Of a DNA stretch of 64,000 nt, positions 36,272 through 49,900 are shown piece by piece. Below the pieces are notes generated by a model. That model was not told the origin of the DNA. It was given only the letters and a program-made list of their open reading frames with translations, and did no database searches. Position numbers and translations under genes: made by a program. The stretch's first letter is position 1. Every line of letters begins with the position of its first letter. Source of the DNA: Xanthostigma xanthostigma (taxonomy: Eukaryota; Arthropoda; Insecta; Raphidioptera; Raphidiidae); NCBI GenBank assembly GCA_963575645.1, contig OY754466.1, positions 19,756,001 through 19,820,000 of the forward strand, given 5' to 3'.

Positions 36272-36394
36272 GGTTGATTAAACGAGCGCGGTAATTTATT
36301 GTTCGTTTTGGCATTTAGATTATTGCATTTTGTTTGTTTATGCTGCGTTTCACGGCTACCGCTTCACGTGCTTTTGCGCCGGTCGCAGAATGCA

Positions 36395-36430
36395 CACTGA
36401 CCTGACCAGGCATTAACCACACTGTATATA
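36395..36430 (-). promoter_or_regulatory. Core promoter of the CAP gene
   Basis: On the minus strand TATATA (36430-36425) lies 32 bp upstream of the A of a TCAGTG initiator (36400-36395; predicted +1 at 36398). An E-box CACGTG occurs about 30 bp downstream. This would give a 127-nt 5-prime leader ahead of the ATG at 36271. The local sequence is more GC-rich than its surroundings. Confidence 0.55.
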
Positions 36431-38172
36431 GTGTAATAATATGATTGATAAAAAGTCCGCGAAGCGCCGGAGTTTCGCGACGGCTTTTTCTCGATTGTGG
36501 GTGGCGCCACAGCATCCAATAAACTGGCGCCGAGTTCCAACGCAGACGCTGCCTCAATGTCACATTTTTATCATTGCTAAGTTGAACGATGTGAGACTGA
36601 TACGATAATATTGGTTGACAGACAAAGATGTACAGAAGCTTATTTAAGACTGAAACCATTTAAGACAGGTCGTTTTGCATTCATTTTTTAACGCATGGGA
36701 TCTCGCAAAAATCATGGTTACGGCCTACGGGGTCGCTGCACCCCTTAACACACGTGAATGTGTTATGTATCAGTTATTAAATTTAGCGTGTTTTATTTAA
36801 ATTCACATTGTCTAAATATGTGTGTACAAAAGAACATACAAATTTTTTATTACTATTGTAAAATCTTTCATAACTTTTTCAAATTAAATATGCTTTTAGA
36901 AAACATTGAAGTTAACTATTACAGGAAAACCTGTGAGTGTGTACACTGACCAATTGCGGTTCTCGAAAATAGTTGTCATTGTAGGTACAGAGAATGTGTA
37001 GTAATGTAAGAGTAATTAGACCGGTTCCTATAGAAATTATTGGTCAATGTAGAGAGGTGATCAGGTTACAGGATGGTCATTTTTACAGGTTTCACTGTAC
37101 CTACATCAAACTGCGTAATACTGCAAAGTGTAATGCATCTAAGTCCGCTGTTTGAATTCTAGGAATGGTTTGATCGCGCACCCTGAGATGAAAATAAATA
37201 GTTGAGGATGTGGATAAAACATGGATAAAATGACAGTGAAAATAAATAAATAAATAGTGAAAATAGCGAGTTGTATTTGGAACGTATAGACAGAAGTGTT
37301 TCGATTTAATAGTGATAACTAAGAGTTTTATAAGTTATAAATACGAGATATTAATGAACAAATTGATAAACAATAATTGTTGAAAAGTTGCATTAGTGGA
37401 ATGTACCGTTGTCCTGCATCGACATAAAAGAAAGATTTTGTTTCACCGTACGGTTTTATTACAAGCGTTAATCAATCGACACTAAATAATTAAATCCCAT
37501 GTAGGTAGGCAAGCAAATGTTCTCTACAATCGATAGCCAACCGCATTGAAATTAGTTATAATGGAAATATATATTAATTAATTGGCACCCCACGCTTTTC
37601 TTAATTGAATTATCTTGTTAATAATTGTTTTAGTCTCAAACCGTCATCAAAAGTAATTTTTTTCAAAATTTTCGAATTCAAATTTTTCTCGACATTTTTA
37701 AATTCAAAATTATTTTGATGAAATAATTGTATTGTCATCGGCCCTTGACAGGTGTGCAAATTTTCAAGTTAATCAGACTTCTGGAAGTTGGCGAAAATTA
37801 CGCTGAAAGATTCCTTTACATACATACAGGTCAAGCTAATATACCCAAGCATGTTGTTGGGCAAACTGGATTTTTTTTAATTACCAGCACTAATAATAAG
37901 CGCTAAAATTTTTTTTATAGTTCTCAAACGTACAATCTCATTCTCTCATCCAATATAGAACCAAACAGTTCTTTATATTCAGTTTCTTAATCAACGAATC
38001 TATTTTCATGATGAACATGCAGGTAACGACATATCATGGTTCATTTGTATTTTATAAACTGGTATGAAAATGAATTGACAAATTTTGTTTAAAATATTCA
38101 ACAAAATAAAAAAGCCATTGTGAGTATATATCAGACTTTATTAACTCTGATAAATACCTATTTACATTTTTT
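36431..38172. other. Intergenic between RpS23 3-prime end and CAP promoter
   Basis: The GC-richer first 250 bp belong to the CAP upstream region; an open frame there (36315-36659) overlaps the predicted promoter and is not a gene. The remainder includes one copy of a dispersed retroelement-like text near 37720-37850. No gene seen. Confidence 0.5.
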
Positions 38173-38196
38173 TTTATTAAACAAAGTAAATAGAAA

Positions 38197-39717
<1,521 letters not shown>

Positions 39718-40095
39718 CTTTTCTACTTCACGATGTAAACCGGAAAGAATTTGTCGATACTTTACGCTGAAACGACGGCAGCGCACAAACGAATTAACTA
39801 ATTTGTGAACAGAAAAGAGCTGGAAAAGGAGTATAGTTTAATACATTACCATAGAGGTATAACATTTTAAAGGAGGAGCCAAATTGAAAAGATAGATCGG
39901 AGATTGAATATTAATACTGGTTGTATTGTAGTCGAATAAATTGTAGATCTCTACGATTGAAGATTGTAGATGGTTTAAATCGTTATAAATGGGAAATAAT
40001 ATTGTTTATGCAGTGTTTTAATCATTGAAAAAAGTACTTACATTTTATAATACAACCAGCACAACTCATACCTGTTTTAGGACGCAGGGAGATAA

Positions 40096-40178
40096 GTCAG
40101 GTTGGCCGAGTGGTCTAAGGCGCCAGATTTAAGCTCTGGTTCCCAACAGGGAGCGTGGGTTCGAACCCCACACCTGAC
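40096..40178 (+). tRNA. tRNA-Leu(UAA)
   Basis: 83 nt with a 7-bp acceptor stem (GTCAGGT pairing with ACCTGAC), A box TGGCCGAGTGGTC, anticodon stem CCAGA/TCTGG around loop TTTAAGC (anticodon TAA), the long variable arm of class II leucine tRNAs, and T arm GTGGGTTCGAACCCCAC. No intron. A T6 run at 40194-40199 serves as Pol III terminator. Confidence 0.96.
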
Positions 40179-40193
40179 AATATGGTTCATAAA

Positions 40194-40199
40194 TTTTTT
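40194..40199 (+). terminator. Pol III terminator of tRNA-Leu
   Basis: TTTTTT 15 nt after the mature 3-prime end, followed by C and a second T run. Confidence 0.75.
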
Positions 40200-40205
40200 C
40201 TTTTT

Positions 40206-41115
40206 TTCTTACAGATAAACCTGTAGAGTGTAATATGCGCTTATTATATTAATTTTGTATTTACTATCTATTATCACTTATTTTTATTCGAACTAGATAC
40301 TGCCATTTAAATGTAAACAATTTACCCCGGAGTTGGTATTGTGGATATCATTAGCTTATAATGGACTGCGAAACGGGGCAGAATACATATACATATTATA
40401 AATTATAGACGTTTGTCAACTATAACCATTAGCGTCTATTAAACGGTAAAGACAAAATAATAAATTAAACAAAAATCACTACTGAAAACTCTTAATAAAA
40501 ACAACACAAAAAAATTCTACTGCCCCTTTGGAAAAAAGGGCCAAAAAGCGATATAATATTGTGCTGTTAATTTTTTCAAATAATCGTTGCAGATACCTAG
40601 TATTCAAATTGGTTTTTCCATTCATTGAGATATAGTTTTGCACTAACTGAATCTTTTTACACTTTTTTAAAAATATTTATTTTTGTGTATATTTTTAATA
40701 GCAATTTACATAACAACGAACGTAGATCTTTTTCAAAAAATGTACGAATATGACATGCTGATTTCGTTATGTCTATGCAAATAACTGATATGCATATATT
40801 TAATAATGCTCATATGTAAGAATGTATTAAGAAACAATTGATTTATTTGTTGTCGTTGCTTCACAACAACCACTTGAGATTGTAGTAATTTTCACATTTC
40901 AAATAATTACTAGTAAATTATTATCGCCAGCCACTTTAAAATTGTAGAAATGTTCTACAAAAACATTTCGTGGATAGAGACGCATTATTTAAAGAGACGG
41001 GCGACAATTTGCGGGCAAATCCGTAACATATTTAAAATATAATCATTCGAATACTTATATGGCTAATTTTTATAAACCTATGTCTTTGTACTGTAGCTCA
41101 ATATATGTTTAATAG
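40206..41115. other. Intergenic, no gene seen
   Basis: Holds one copy of the short dispersed word near 40405-40450 (GTCAACTATAACCATTAGCG). Otherwise AT-rich and featureless. Confidence 0.5.
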
Positions 41116-41552
41116 GGGCTATGTGCAAGGAGGCGGAGTTACACATTTTTTGACGCGAGCGTTTGTAGTGAGCACTAGGGGAAACTTCAAACTCAAATTT
41201 TCCATATGTCAGTGAGCAATGTTTTATAAAAAGTGAAAATAGTTATAATTTTATGAAGTTTTTTAATTACAAAGAAAACATGGGCAAAACTAAGCGATCT
41301 GGAAATGCTTGTTGTGTTCCGGGCTGTTGCGCTGATGGCGATTTAAGTAAAATCAAGACCATTAGCGCCATAATTTGACGCTCTGCTGTCAGTGTAAACA
41401 AATTAACGTCAGTTTTCCTTATTACATTTATCAAGGCCAACTAAAGTTTTTCACTTATCACTTTAGAAGCATGTCGCGATTTCCATAAAAAGTGAGTTCA
41501 ATAATTCGCTATTACCCAGTAGCGGCGCTAGTAGGCCTTGTGCACGCAGCCT
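41116..41552 (+). mobile_element. P-like MITE with THAP-like start, copy 1
   Basis: The ends GGCTATGTGCAAGG and GCCTTGTGCACGCAGCC are imperfect inverted repeats. The interior has an ATG (41280) opening a 32-codon frame that begins MGKTKRSGNACCVPGCC and stops at 41378. A closely similar copy lies at 57967-58412, in which the ATG is ATA. The CCVPGC start resembles the first cysteine pair of THAP domains, which head P-element transposases. The rest of any transposase is missing. Confidence 0.7.
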
Positions 41553-41661
41553 TGAGATTTGATCTTGTTAGGATTTTTTCTGGTGAGATTTTTGTCAGGA
41601 GTATTTTCAGGATTTATAATATAAGAAATACTTCGTTTATAAATTTTTAATGATCGTTACG

Positions 41662-44600
41662 TTATAATCCTCTTAATTTAAACATCTGAGACCATGTGAA
41701 AGGCTTTATTCTAATAGGACACTTTTCACAATTGACTTGTAAACTAACAAATGCTTGTGTTTTGTACGGTCTCAAATTCGTGACCTCAGATGACTGAAAA
41801 GGCGACTTTGAGAAATCCATTTTAATCGCCTCTTCCACTTTGAGACTGTCTGATTTTAAATTTATGTTACAACACTCTTGTACTGTTTCCGATAATTTTA
41901 ACAATATTGGGCTAGTTTCCGTAACATTAATTTCTGAATTGCTCGTTATTTGAGCTAAATGCACATCAATATTTTTCGATTTTTTTATATTAGCCGTTAA
42001 GACACCATCGAATCCAGCTGTAAAACAATTTTTAAAATAAATCATCTATTAGAATATAAACATAATAAATTGTGCAATTTTGTCGTTCATGGCAAGAAGT
42101 CTAGTATTATTCGTTCATGGCATGAGCATTGACGCAGGAAATGAAGGGCTGGAGGAGGGGATCTATCCCAAAATAGCGTCATGGTATTAAAATTATTTTC
42201 ATCAGAGCGCCATACGACGCAGGCATGTAATTAACCATGACACTCAAAACATTCGCAATGAGAGTTTCGAAACCAAATATTGAAAAGATGCTAACTTTCG
42301 CATATTGCAAATGCTGATATTCGCGTTACAACCTTATTCTAGACAAAGCAATTAGCAATTGCCAGTTTTTCTCAGTCAGTTTGGCTGTTTCGTGCAATCC
42401 AGGCATGTTTGCAAAAATACTTTCAGGCGATAGCTCATACGTTTAACAATTTTTCCACACTGCGTTATAGCCTATCTTACTCCCTAATATAATACAACAA
42501 ACATTAGTGAAAGTTTGATTCAAATCGGTTAAATAGTGTTTGAGTTAGCCCCGGAAAAATAAACTATCAGACAGACAGACACAAGTAGAAAAACAGGTAG
42601 ATCTAGGTAGGTATCCTATTTCAAAAGTTGCAATAACAAAGTTACGATTTTATTATTTTGTACAATGATTGATAATAAAAAAAATAGTACTTACTCATAG
42701 TCAAATTTTTTAAATTCTGCCCTGTTACCATACAGGTTTTGTGAATATTATTTAATTTTAAACTTCCCGTTTGTGAATCTATCCGAGATAACTGACAATA
42801 GCATGATCCTATTTCAATATTGCCGGCTTTCGTAATTATTTGTAGATCTTTGCCTTGTAAACGATTTGTTTTAACGTTCTGTGAAAGTTGAAATTCATAA
42901 CCCATTTCAAATATCTAAAATTTACATCTGATAATCTAGGGGCCGCACATAACATATCGTAAATTGGCGTATACGCAGTTTCTATTTTAGAGTATTTTGT
43001 AACTTGGTGTCACAAGATTTGGATTCCGCTTTTTTTTTGTAGCTACGAAATTTGTTAAAACATTTTAAGCAAGTTTTGTAACAGCACTTTATCCTGTATG
43101 ACCAAAAAGTTACCCGTTTTCAATAAAAAAAAAACTATTTTTTTTGTAATTAATACTCTAAAAATAACAAAAATATCAAAAAATTAAAATAGTTTTTATC
43201 ATAGATATAGTTTTTATACGCTAGGAAAGTTTCTTTGACATGCGATCTTTGCGCCCCCTCGTATTTGATTTTGATTTTTAGTTGGTGTATCTTTACCATT
43301 CGTTACCATCAACAACACAGCACTTCCGATTTGATAGCTTTTTTCCCATTTTATTCAACAATTAATTCTTATTAAAATGCACGTACTATACATACGACAC
43401 TAAGGTTTTGACTTAACCAGAATTAAAAAAAAAAAAAAACACGAGAGGGCGCAAAGATCGCGTGTAAAAGGTACTTTCCCAGCGTTTTTTTTATAGCGCA
43501 AACATTTTTAGACACAGATATTTCCTTAAAAAACGGTTAACTTCAGAATAATTTTTCGTTAAATTAGAAACAATTATTTAAATAAATATTGGCACTCACT
43601 TTGAAAAAAATCTTGACAGGCTCCCAAACCTTGTGATCAAGTTAAAAATTATAAGAAATATCCATCACAACCTCAAAAAAAGAAAATCCAGAAGAGAAAC
43701 CTGTTTACGCTGATTTTTCTAAACATGTTCTGACTTTAGACTGTTGGGATCTGACATATGGACGAAGTTTCGGCTAAATGTAATGTCGAATCCACCATTT
43801 TTCATATATATAGTAATATACTAACAGCATGTAAAATGTCACGCGATAATGGTTAAAATTTCTGTCACAGGATGTCGTATCCTTTATGCCAAATCTCAAT
43901 AAAGAGACCTTTGGGAATAGAAATTTTTTTATTTCTAATAGAATGCATTGTTGGAACATAGTGATCCAACACTATGTTCCAACAATGCGTTTTGTGATTT
44001 ATTAATCATCAACGTTTTCCCATCACATTTCGTTAGCAAAATTAGTGCAACGCAACAATTCTTTTGAATATGATAATTATTTCTCTGAAATGAGAAAGTG
44101 CATGGTACCTTAAAATATTTATGCTCGGATTACTACAAATTTATTAGGTGTTTGTAGATCGGCTCAAAAGTCGAAAAAGTATATTTAAATCACTTTTCGC
44201 TTCTATTTAAAAATATTGAAAGTCTGTCAGACTGCAGTTCTTCTAACTTAAAGTGGTTATTCTGTGGCCCCCGCAGAGTTCTGAAAAAAATTGCGAAGCC
44301 CGCTACCTCCAAAGGCATGTGTCTTCGGTCGAAACTGCAGGATGGTGCCTTGGACGAGCTGGATATTTTTTTGTAATTTTGTTCAGACCCCTGGGTACTG
44401 TTACATTTTCGGTAACTGGGATTGTGGACATAAGATGGCCATAAAATCACAAACGTAAAAAAATCTCCCGACTGTTACATTTAGGTCAACTGAGTTTGAA
44501 TTTTTCAACAAAAATTGAAAGCATTTATTGAGGCAGCAACGCTACAGATCAAATCATTGTTGGAAACAATAACTACACATGAATTTTTCATGCACTTCCT

Positions 44601-46129
44601 TATTGCATAAATTAATCTAATTTTGAAGAAAAGTTGCATGGTATACAAGGAGCACGAACTCAAATGGGAGAAATTGGTAGAATCTGTTCAATAAATCGCA
44701 CATATTAGGTTTTCTTTTTTACCACTTGCATCGCTAATTTCCCCTTTGTACTTACGTGAATTTTTTTTTTAACTAATTTCCATTCGTCATTTTGTCTCAA
44801 GCTAAGTTTAGTAAAAATAGTTTAACTAATGGCGTTTTCGGCATCGAGAATGGGTAACTATTGGCTAAATAATTATATGTAAACAATAAACAAATTTCTT
44901 TAACTAATTGTTACCAGGGGCGGATTTCCCTATAGGCCAAGCAGGCCCGGGTCTAGGGCGGCAAAACTTGGTGAGATTTTTTTTCCTAGTACTTTTTAAT
45001 ATCCAATGGCACCCAACTACAAAACAAACGAAAAAAACTGTTTTGTTGTGGAAATGAAAAGATTTTTTTTGCTCTCCTATTCTGTGCCGACACACGATAA
45101 AATTTGTCAAGAAGTTAGGTTGTTAAAAAAAGCCATTCTTTTTTTTTTTTGCTCTTCAATTGTGCACACAACAAAATTTTTTAAGCTAGGTTGTTAAAAA
45201 AAAGGTTATTTGCAGGGAGTAGGGAGGGCGGCAATCTTCCGTAGGCCTAGGGCAGCCAAGGTATCAAATCCACCCCTGATTGTTACCCATTCGGCCTGCT
45301 CTGCCCCGGAGCAGTTCTCGATACCGAAAACGCCATAAGCTATTAATGTTTACGTAGATTTGGTTTTTACTATAAAGCCGTTCGTATAAAAACACTCGTA
45401 TAATATGTCAATTCAGCTCAACCTACTTACACCGTTTTGTGTTTCTATTTTGATTGAAGCTGCTTGAACTAGACCTTTACAATAAATATTTCCACTATTG
45501 GTTCTTAGGATCACATGCTCACATAATAAACTGTCAGTTGTAATATTACCCTTATTGTTTTCGACAATTACAATATCACCATTGAATTTGCCAATTGTAA
45601 CATCTGATTGGCTATTTACATTAATATCTACAAAAAGATAGACAGTTAATACATTTGACTATCATTTCTCATACCGATTCTGCTTAAGTACTATCAATAT
45701 TCTGTGTATTATGTATAATGCTCGAATATAATTTTGTAAATATTCAAAAACTTCCTTGTTAGTTTTAAATAGATTTAATGATTAAATACCAGATTTAATA
45801 GGTACTTGAATTAAAGCTGTAACTGCATTCAATTTTTCGGACTTCCCAGTTATTGTGAATTTATCAATGTCGTTACTACATTCGACTGTAGCCTTAGTGC
45901 TCTCACTTTTTCCAGTCACTTCTAATAATATTTTATCGCTGTTCTGATATTCATGCACATCCAGCGGTTGTAATGCAATCGGAAACGAACAATCAATTGA
46001 CAGTTTCACAAAAGGGCTAACTGTGTATTCTTCTTTCAAAATTACATATTTCTTTTGCGAAAATCCTCTGCGTAGAAAATTCTGCGCAAATTTCACAGTT
46101 CTCAACATATTTAACTTACTTGTTAACAT
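41662..46129 (-). CDS. FAM185A-like protein, DUF4097-type beta-repeat, probably mitochondrial
   Basis: Four exons, 46129-45790, 45627-45431, 42914-42695 and 42017-41662, all GT-AG and phase-matched, encode 370 residues, close to the length of vertebrate FAM185A. The start follows an in-frame stop without an intervening ATG. The first 30 residues (RTVKFAQNFLRRGFSQKKY) are basic and amphipathic without acids, as in a mitochondrial presequence. The body shows repeated beta-strand turns typical of the DUF4097 adhesin-like fold: VTIGKFNGDIVIVENNKGNI, LRTNSGNIYCKG, IITKAGNIEIGS, IDSQTGSLKL. The biochemical role of the family is not established. Intron 2 (42915-45430) contains the M1 MITE with a nested hAT and the 43219 TIR element. 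ATTAAA lies 11 nt past the stop. The family call rests on pattern recognition. Confidence 0.8.
43219..43484. mobile_element. TIR element of 266 bp in FAM185A intron 2
   Basis: CGCTAGGAAAGT and ACTTTCCCAGCG ends, with inner pairs GCGATCTTTGCGCCCCCTCG and GAGGGCGCAAAGATCGCG. The interior is AT-rich with a 15-nt A run. Confidence 0.8.
43945..43988. repeat. Perfect 17-bp hairpin
   Basis: GCATTGTTGGAACATAG and its exact complement flank a 10-nt loop. It lies within intron 2 of the FAM185A-like gene. Could be a very small transposon relic. Confidence 0.7.
44826..45339. mobile_element. M1 MITE, copy 2, split by a hAT element
   Basis: Ends CTAATGGCGTTTTCGGCAT and ATACCGAAAACGCCATAAG match copy 1 (1009-1177). 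The middle is interrupted at 44915-45278 by a hAT element that duplicated ATTGTTAC. Confidence 0.88.
44915..45278. mobile_element. hAT-type element nested in M1
   Basis: TIRs CAGGGGCGGATTT and AAATCCACCCCTG, with identical 8-bp flanks ATTGTTAC (44907-44914, 45279-45286). The inner GGTCTAGGGCGGC and GTAGGCCTAGGGCAGCC make it a relative of the CAGTGGCGGATTT hATs at 1796 and 60928. Confidence 0.92.
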
Positions 46130-46915
46130 TCTTATATGCTTGGCTCTAGAGTAATAAATGGAAATATTTTTGTTAGGTTAAAAATTAATAATCTTACGTG
46201 AACGGGAGAACATTTAAAAAACAAAACATGTCGTTCCTCGCCTGACAGGCAGTTAAAGTAAGATTCGAGATTATTATTGGAAAATTTTATTTTACTCGAC
46301 CATTTTTAAACTATTAAAATTTTGATTGCGCATTTTTCCTAGATAGAAACTACCTAATATGCCTTTCTTTTCTATGTACCCTATGCCTATATCTAGAGCA
46401 CACAAGTCACAAATAGGTACAGAAGAATAGGCTAGTGATGGGGCAACATAAACATTTTTTTAATATGTGAACGATGTGAACCATATTTTAGTGTTGGCAC
46501 AGCCTTTAGGCCCCATAAGCGTGATTCATATTTTAAAATTATCAATGTTAAAATAAAGTTATACTGATTGAACGCTAAATTAAAGGCTTATAATAAATTC
46601 CACTCATTGTCGCTATTTTCGTTCACTGCTCATTCTGTGTCACAACATAATTACGTTGATTTAATATCACAAGCTATGGAATAAAAAATTGAATTAAAAA
46701 AATCGAAATATTCTATGTTTTTGTTACACCTCATATTATTATTGCTTTTAACTCTTCAGGCAACATATAGGTAAAAAAAGAATAAGTACAATAAACCTAA
46801 TTATATTAGTACGTGTCATTGTAATTATAAACATAAATTTATAATATTCTCAAACGCAGCACTTAAATAAATAAACTTATATCTTCGAATATTTTAATAC
46901 ACTGAAGTGTATTCG
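46130..46915. other. Intergenic between the FAM185A-like start and the zinc-finger 3-prime end
   Basis: Both neighbours are on the minus strand. Nothing is recognisable in the 0.8 kb beyond possible zinc-finger 3-prime untranslated sequence at the right and the FAM185A-like promoter at the left. Confidence 0.5.
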
Positions 46916-49900
46916 TTATAATTGTTCAATGTGCGTATGTTTATGTTTATTGTAGTGGCATAACTGCTTGAACTGTTTACCGCAAATCTGACACTCGTAT
47001 GGCTGTTTTCCTGAATGCAACCTTTTGTGCACTGTCAGATGACTAGGTTGAACAAAACATTTTTCACACACATTGCACTTATGTGGCCGATCTCCTGTGT
47101 GCGATCTACGATGAGATGACAGGTGACCAATTTGAGAGAAACACTTATCGCATTCGTCACATCTAAACGGCTGTTCCCCGGAGTGAATTCGCTTGTGTAC
47201 GAACAGATGACTCATTTGAGTAAAACTGGAAACCAAATAGTACCTTTTTATTATCAGTTGCATTCACGTCAATTAACAAGACTAGAGAGTAGAGAATATT
47301 ATAATTTTGGATGTTAACATAAAAAAAAATTAAGTGAGATAGCAAAATACCTCTCATTTGATATATATCCTACAGTTTAAATTCAGTAATAGGCAACTGG
47401 GCGACAGATTCAGTATTCTGTCTATTTGATAACGTATTTACTGTTCGGTCAAATACTGAATCTTATTCAACGCTTAAGAATTGGAATTTTTAATTAACAC
47501 TAAACTTGATAAATAACAAATGACTACACAATGACTGTAGATACAAGAAAAATGACAAGCAAAAGCAAACGTATGATATGTATAATTGGGGAGTTCTTTT
47601 TTGTAACAGGAATTTAGCAATTGTTTAGCAAACGAAACAATAAGATATTGTAACAAGATCTGAAATAATAAAATAAATTTAAAAAAAATTAATATACGAA
47701 CTAAAAAGTATAAAAATATTTTTTTTAACTTGTAGGATTTGAAACGAAAATCGTGGGGCGCATTATTCTTTTAATCTCATAAATAGATTTTTTTCATTGA
47801 TAGCTACTCTCTACACTTCTTATATAACTGTAGCATGCGCCCCACTTTTTCGTTTCAAATCCTACAAGTAAAAAAATTATTATGGTGGGTTGAACCCGCG
47901 ACTTTCGCGTTGTTATCACGACGCTCCACGCAACTGAGCCATGACGGCTGATAGCCAGCTGTCGTATAACGGTAAGTAAGTAAGAATGAATTATATGTAT
48001 TTATTAAAATTTCCTTATTATTTTTACTACTTTCTTCTTTATTTTAGTATTTTCTCGTAATGTTATCTAATACTGAGTTATGTTAAAAATTTCAAGTCTC
48101 TATGTAATCAGGAAATTAGTTTAAAATCAATTACAAATTCTGCCCGACATACACTAAAAGCAAGCTCATATAAGAGCGTGGTAAAATAGATGTTACTGAA
48201 GCCAAGGTATAACAGAGAATGAAACAGATCGCAGATAACAAAATAGTATTCTAAAATATGCCAGTAACTGAAATTACATCACGGTGTTACGTGCGTTACG
48301 ATATCTGTTTACTTGGTCATACTTAGCAGTCTAGTCAGTTTGACTTCAAATTTGTTTTGAATCTCGAACTGGGAACAAAATGAAAGTAGTAAGCACCGAT
48401 CGGCTGGACGTGCGATTTCTACAGCATATTGACACGTCACAAAAGAAAAAGGTAATTTTTCTATAAGCATATTACAATATGTAGACATAATATTCGATAA
48501 TTTTCATTTTTTTTTTACATTAAAATGAAATAGGACTTTCCAAAGCCTCCTAGTTATACCGGATATGTTAATTAATAATCTCTAAATTGATTGGTCCGAT
48601 GAACAAACAATCACTACGCGATTGACCGGTTGATATAATATATCAAATGATATATTATATCCTTGACCCTTGTGCTCTGGTGATCGGGTAAAATATAATA
48701 TGAAAAAAAAAATATAATGGTGGAAAAAACAAATTATCTAATTCCACGTTCAGATCAATGTTTTTCAACCGTTACGTCCAGTTCCACAGATAATTTCCGG
48801 AATCATTCCTCTTGATCAAAACAGTTGCACTATTTGCATTAAAAACAATACAGTTGTAGATGTCTTGATCAAGAAAAACAGTCCCGGTAAAAGGAAAACG
48901 ATGGGTCAAAGTCACCTCTTGTCGCACACCTCACAACTGTGGGGCTTCTCTCCCGAATGCGATCGCTTATGGCACATTAGGTGACTCATTTGAGCGAATG
49001 CCTTGTCGCACGTGGCGCAACGATAAGGTTTCTCGCCACTGTGAAGTCTTCTGTGTGCCGCCAAGTGGCTGAGCTGTTTGAAACATTTGTCGCATTCCGT
49101 ACACTTGTAGGGCCGTTCACCGCTATGTAGTCTGCTATGGGCTGACAAATGAGACATCTGTGAGAATTGTTTACCGCATAGCTCGCATCGAAACGGTTTC
49201 TCTCCACTGTGGAGCCGTTTGTGTGCAATCAAATGACTAGTCTGCAACAATTAGAGGTGTTAGTTATTGGCTTGAAACTTATCTAATGTAATCCCACGTA
49301 GCGAGTTAAAATATTCTATGTATTAAGGAAGTACCCTCGATAAATGAATTAACAAACAGAAAATTACGAAAATTTGCAAATATGTCAAAACCTTTTCAAA
49401 AATGACTCAGTTAAATTTTTGTGATTTTTTGTTGACTTTGAAAAAAGATATTGATAATTTTATTTCGCTGCACTTAACATGGAGTCTTATGGAAGTCTGT
49501 GATTTTGACGCACTCCATCATTTATTACGTTGGAATTGACAAACAGATTTTGATAAAATTTTCAGGAAATATAAACGAATATTTTATGAACATTTTTCTT
49601 TTTCCAAAACGTATAAAGCTTGCTTATGTTAATAGAAATTACTAAAACAAAGCCGAGCTTTTTAGCAATTCATAAACATGGCAACACCGTAATATTATAG
49701 TTTGTGGCGCGTCATTCAAAGGAAAGTTACGAAACTGCAGCAGTTTTGATTTCGTAAAAACATACGTAAATTCAGTAAATTCTAAAAGCATAGTATTCCA
49801 AATGATAGTATATTATTATTTCCGAAATGACAGGAATAAAGAAAAGCATATTCTTAAATTAATGCGAATTTGACACCGCGTGCTGACTTATGCTGCGTAC

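Noticed and set aside
36315-36659. 114-residue minus-strand frame upstream of the CAP gene
   Set aside because: It covers the predicted TATA/initiator and 5-prime leader; no domain; the GC-richer promoter pocket explains the lack of stops.
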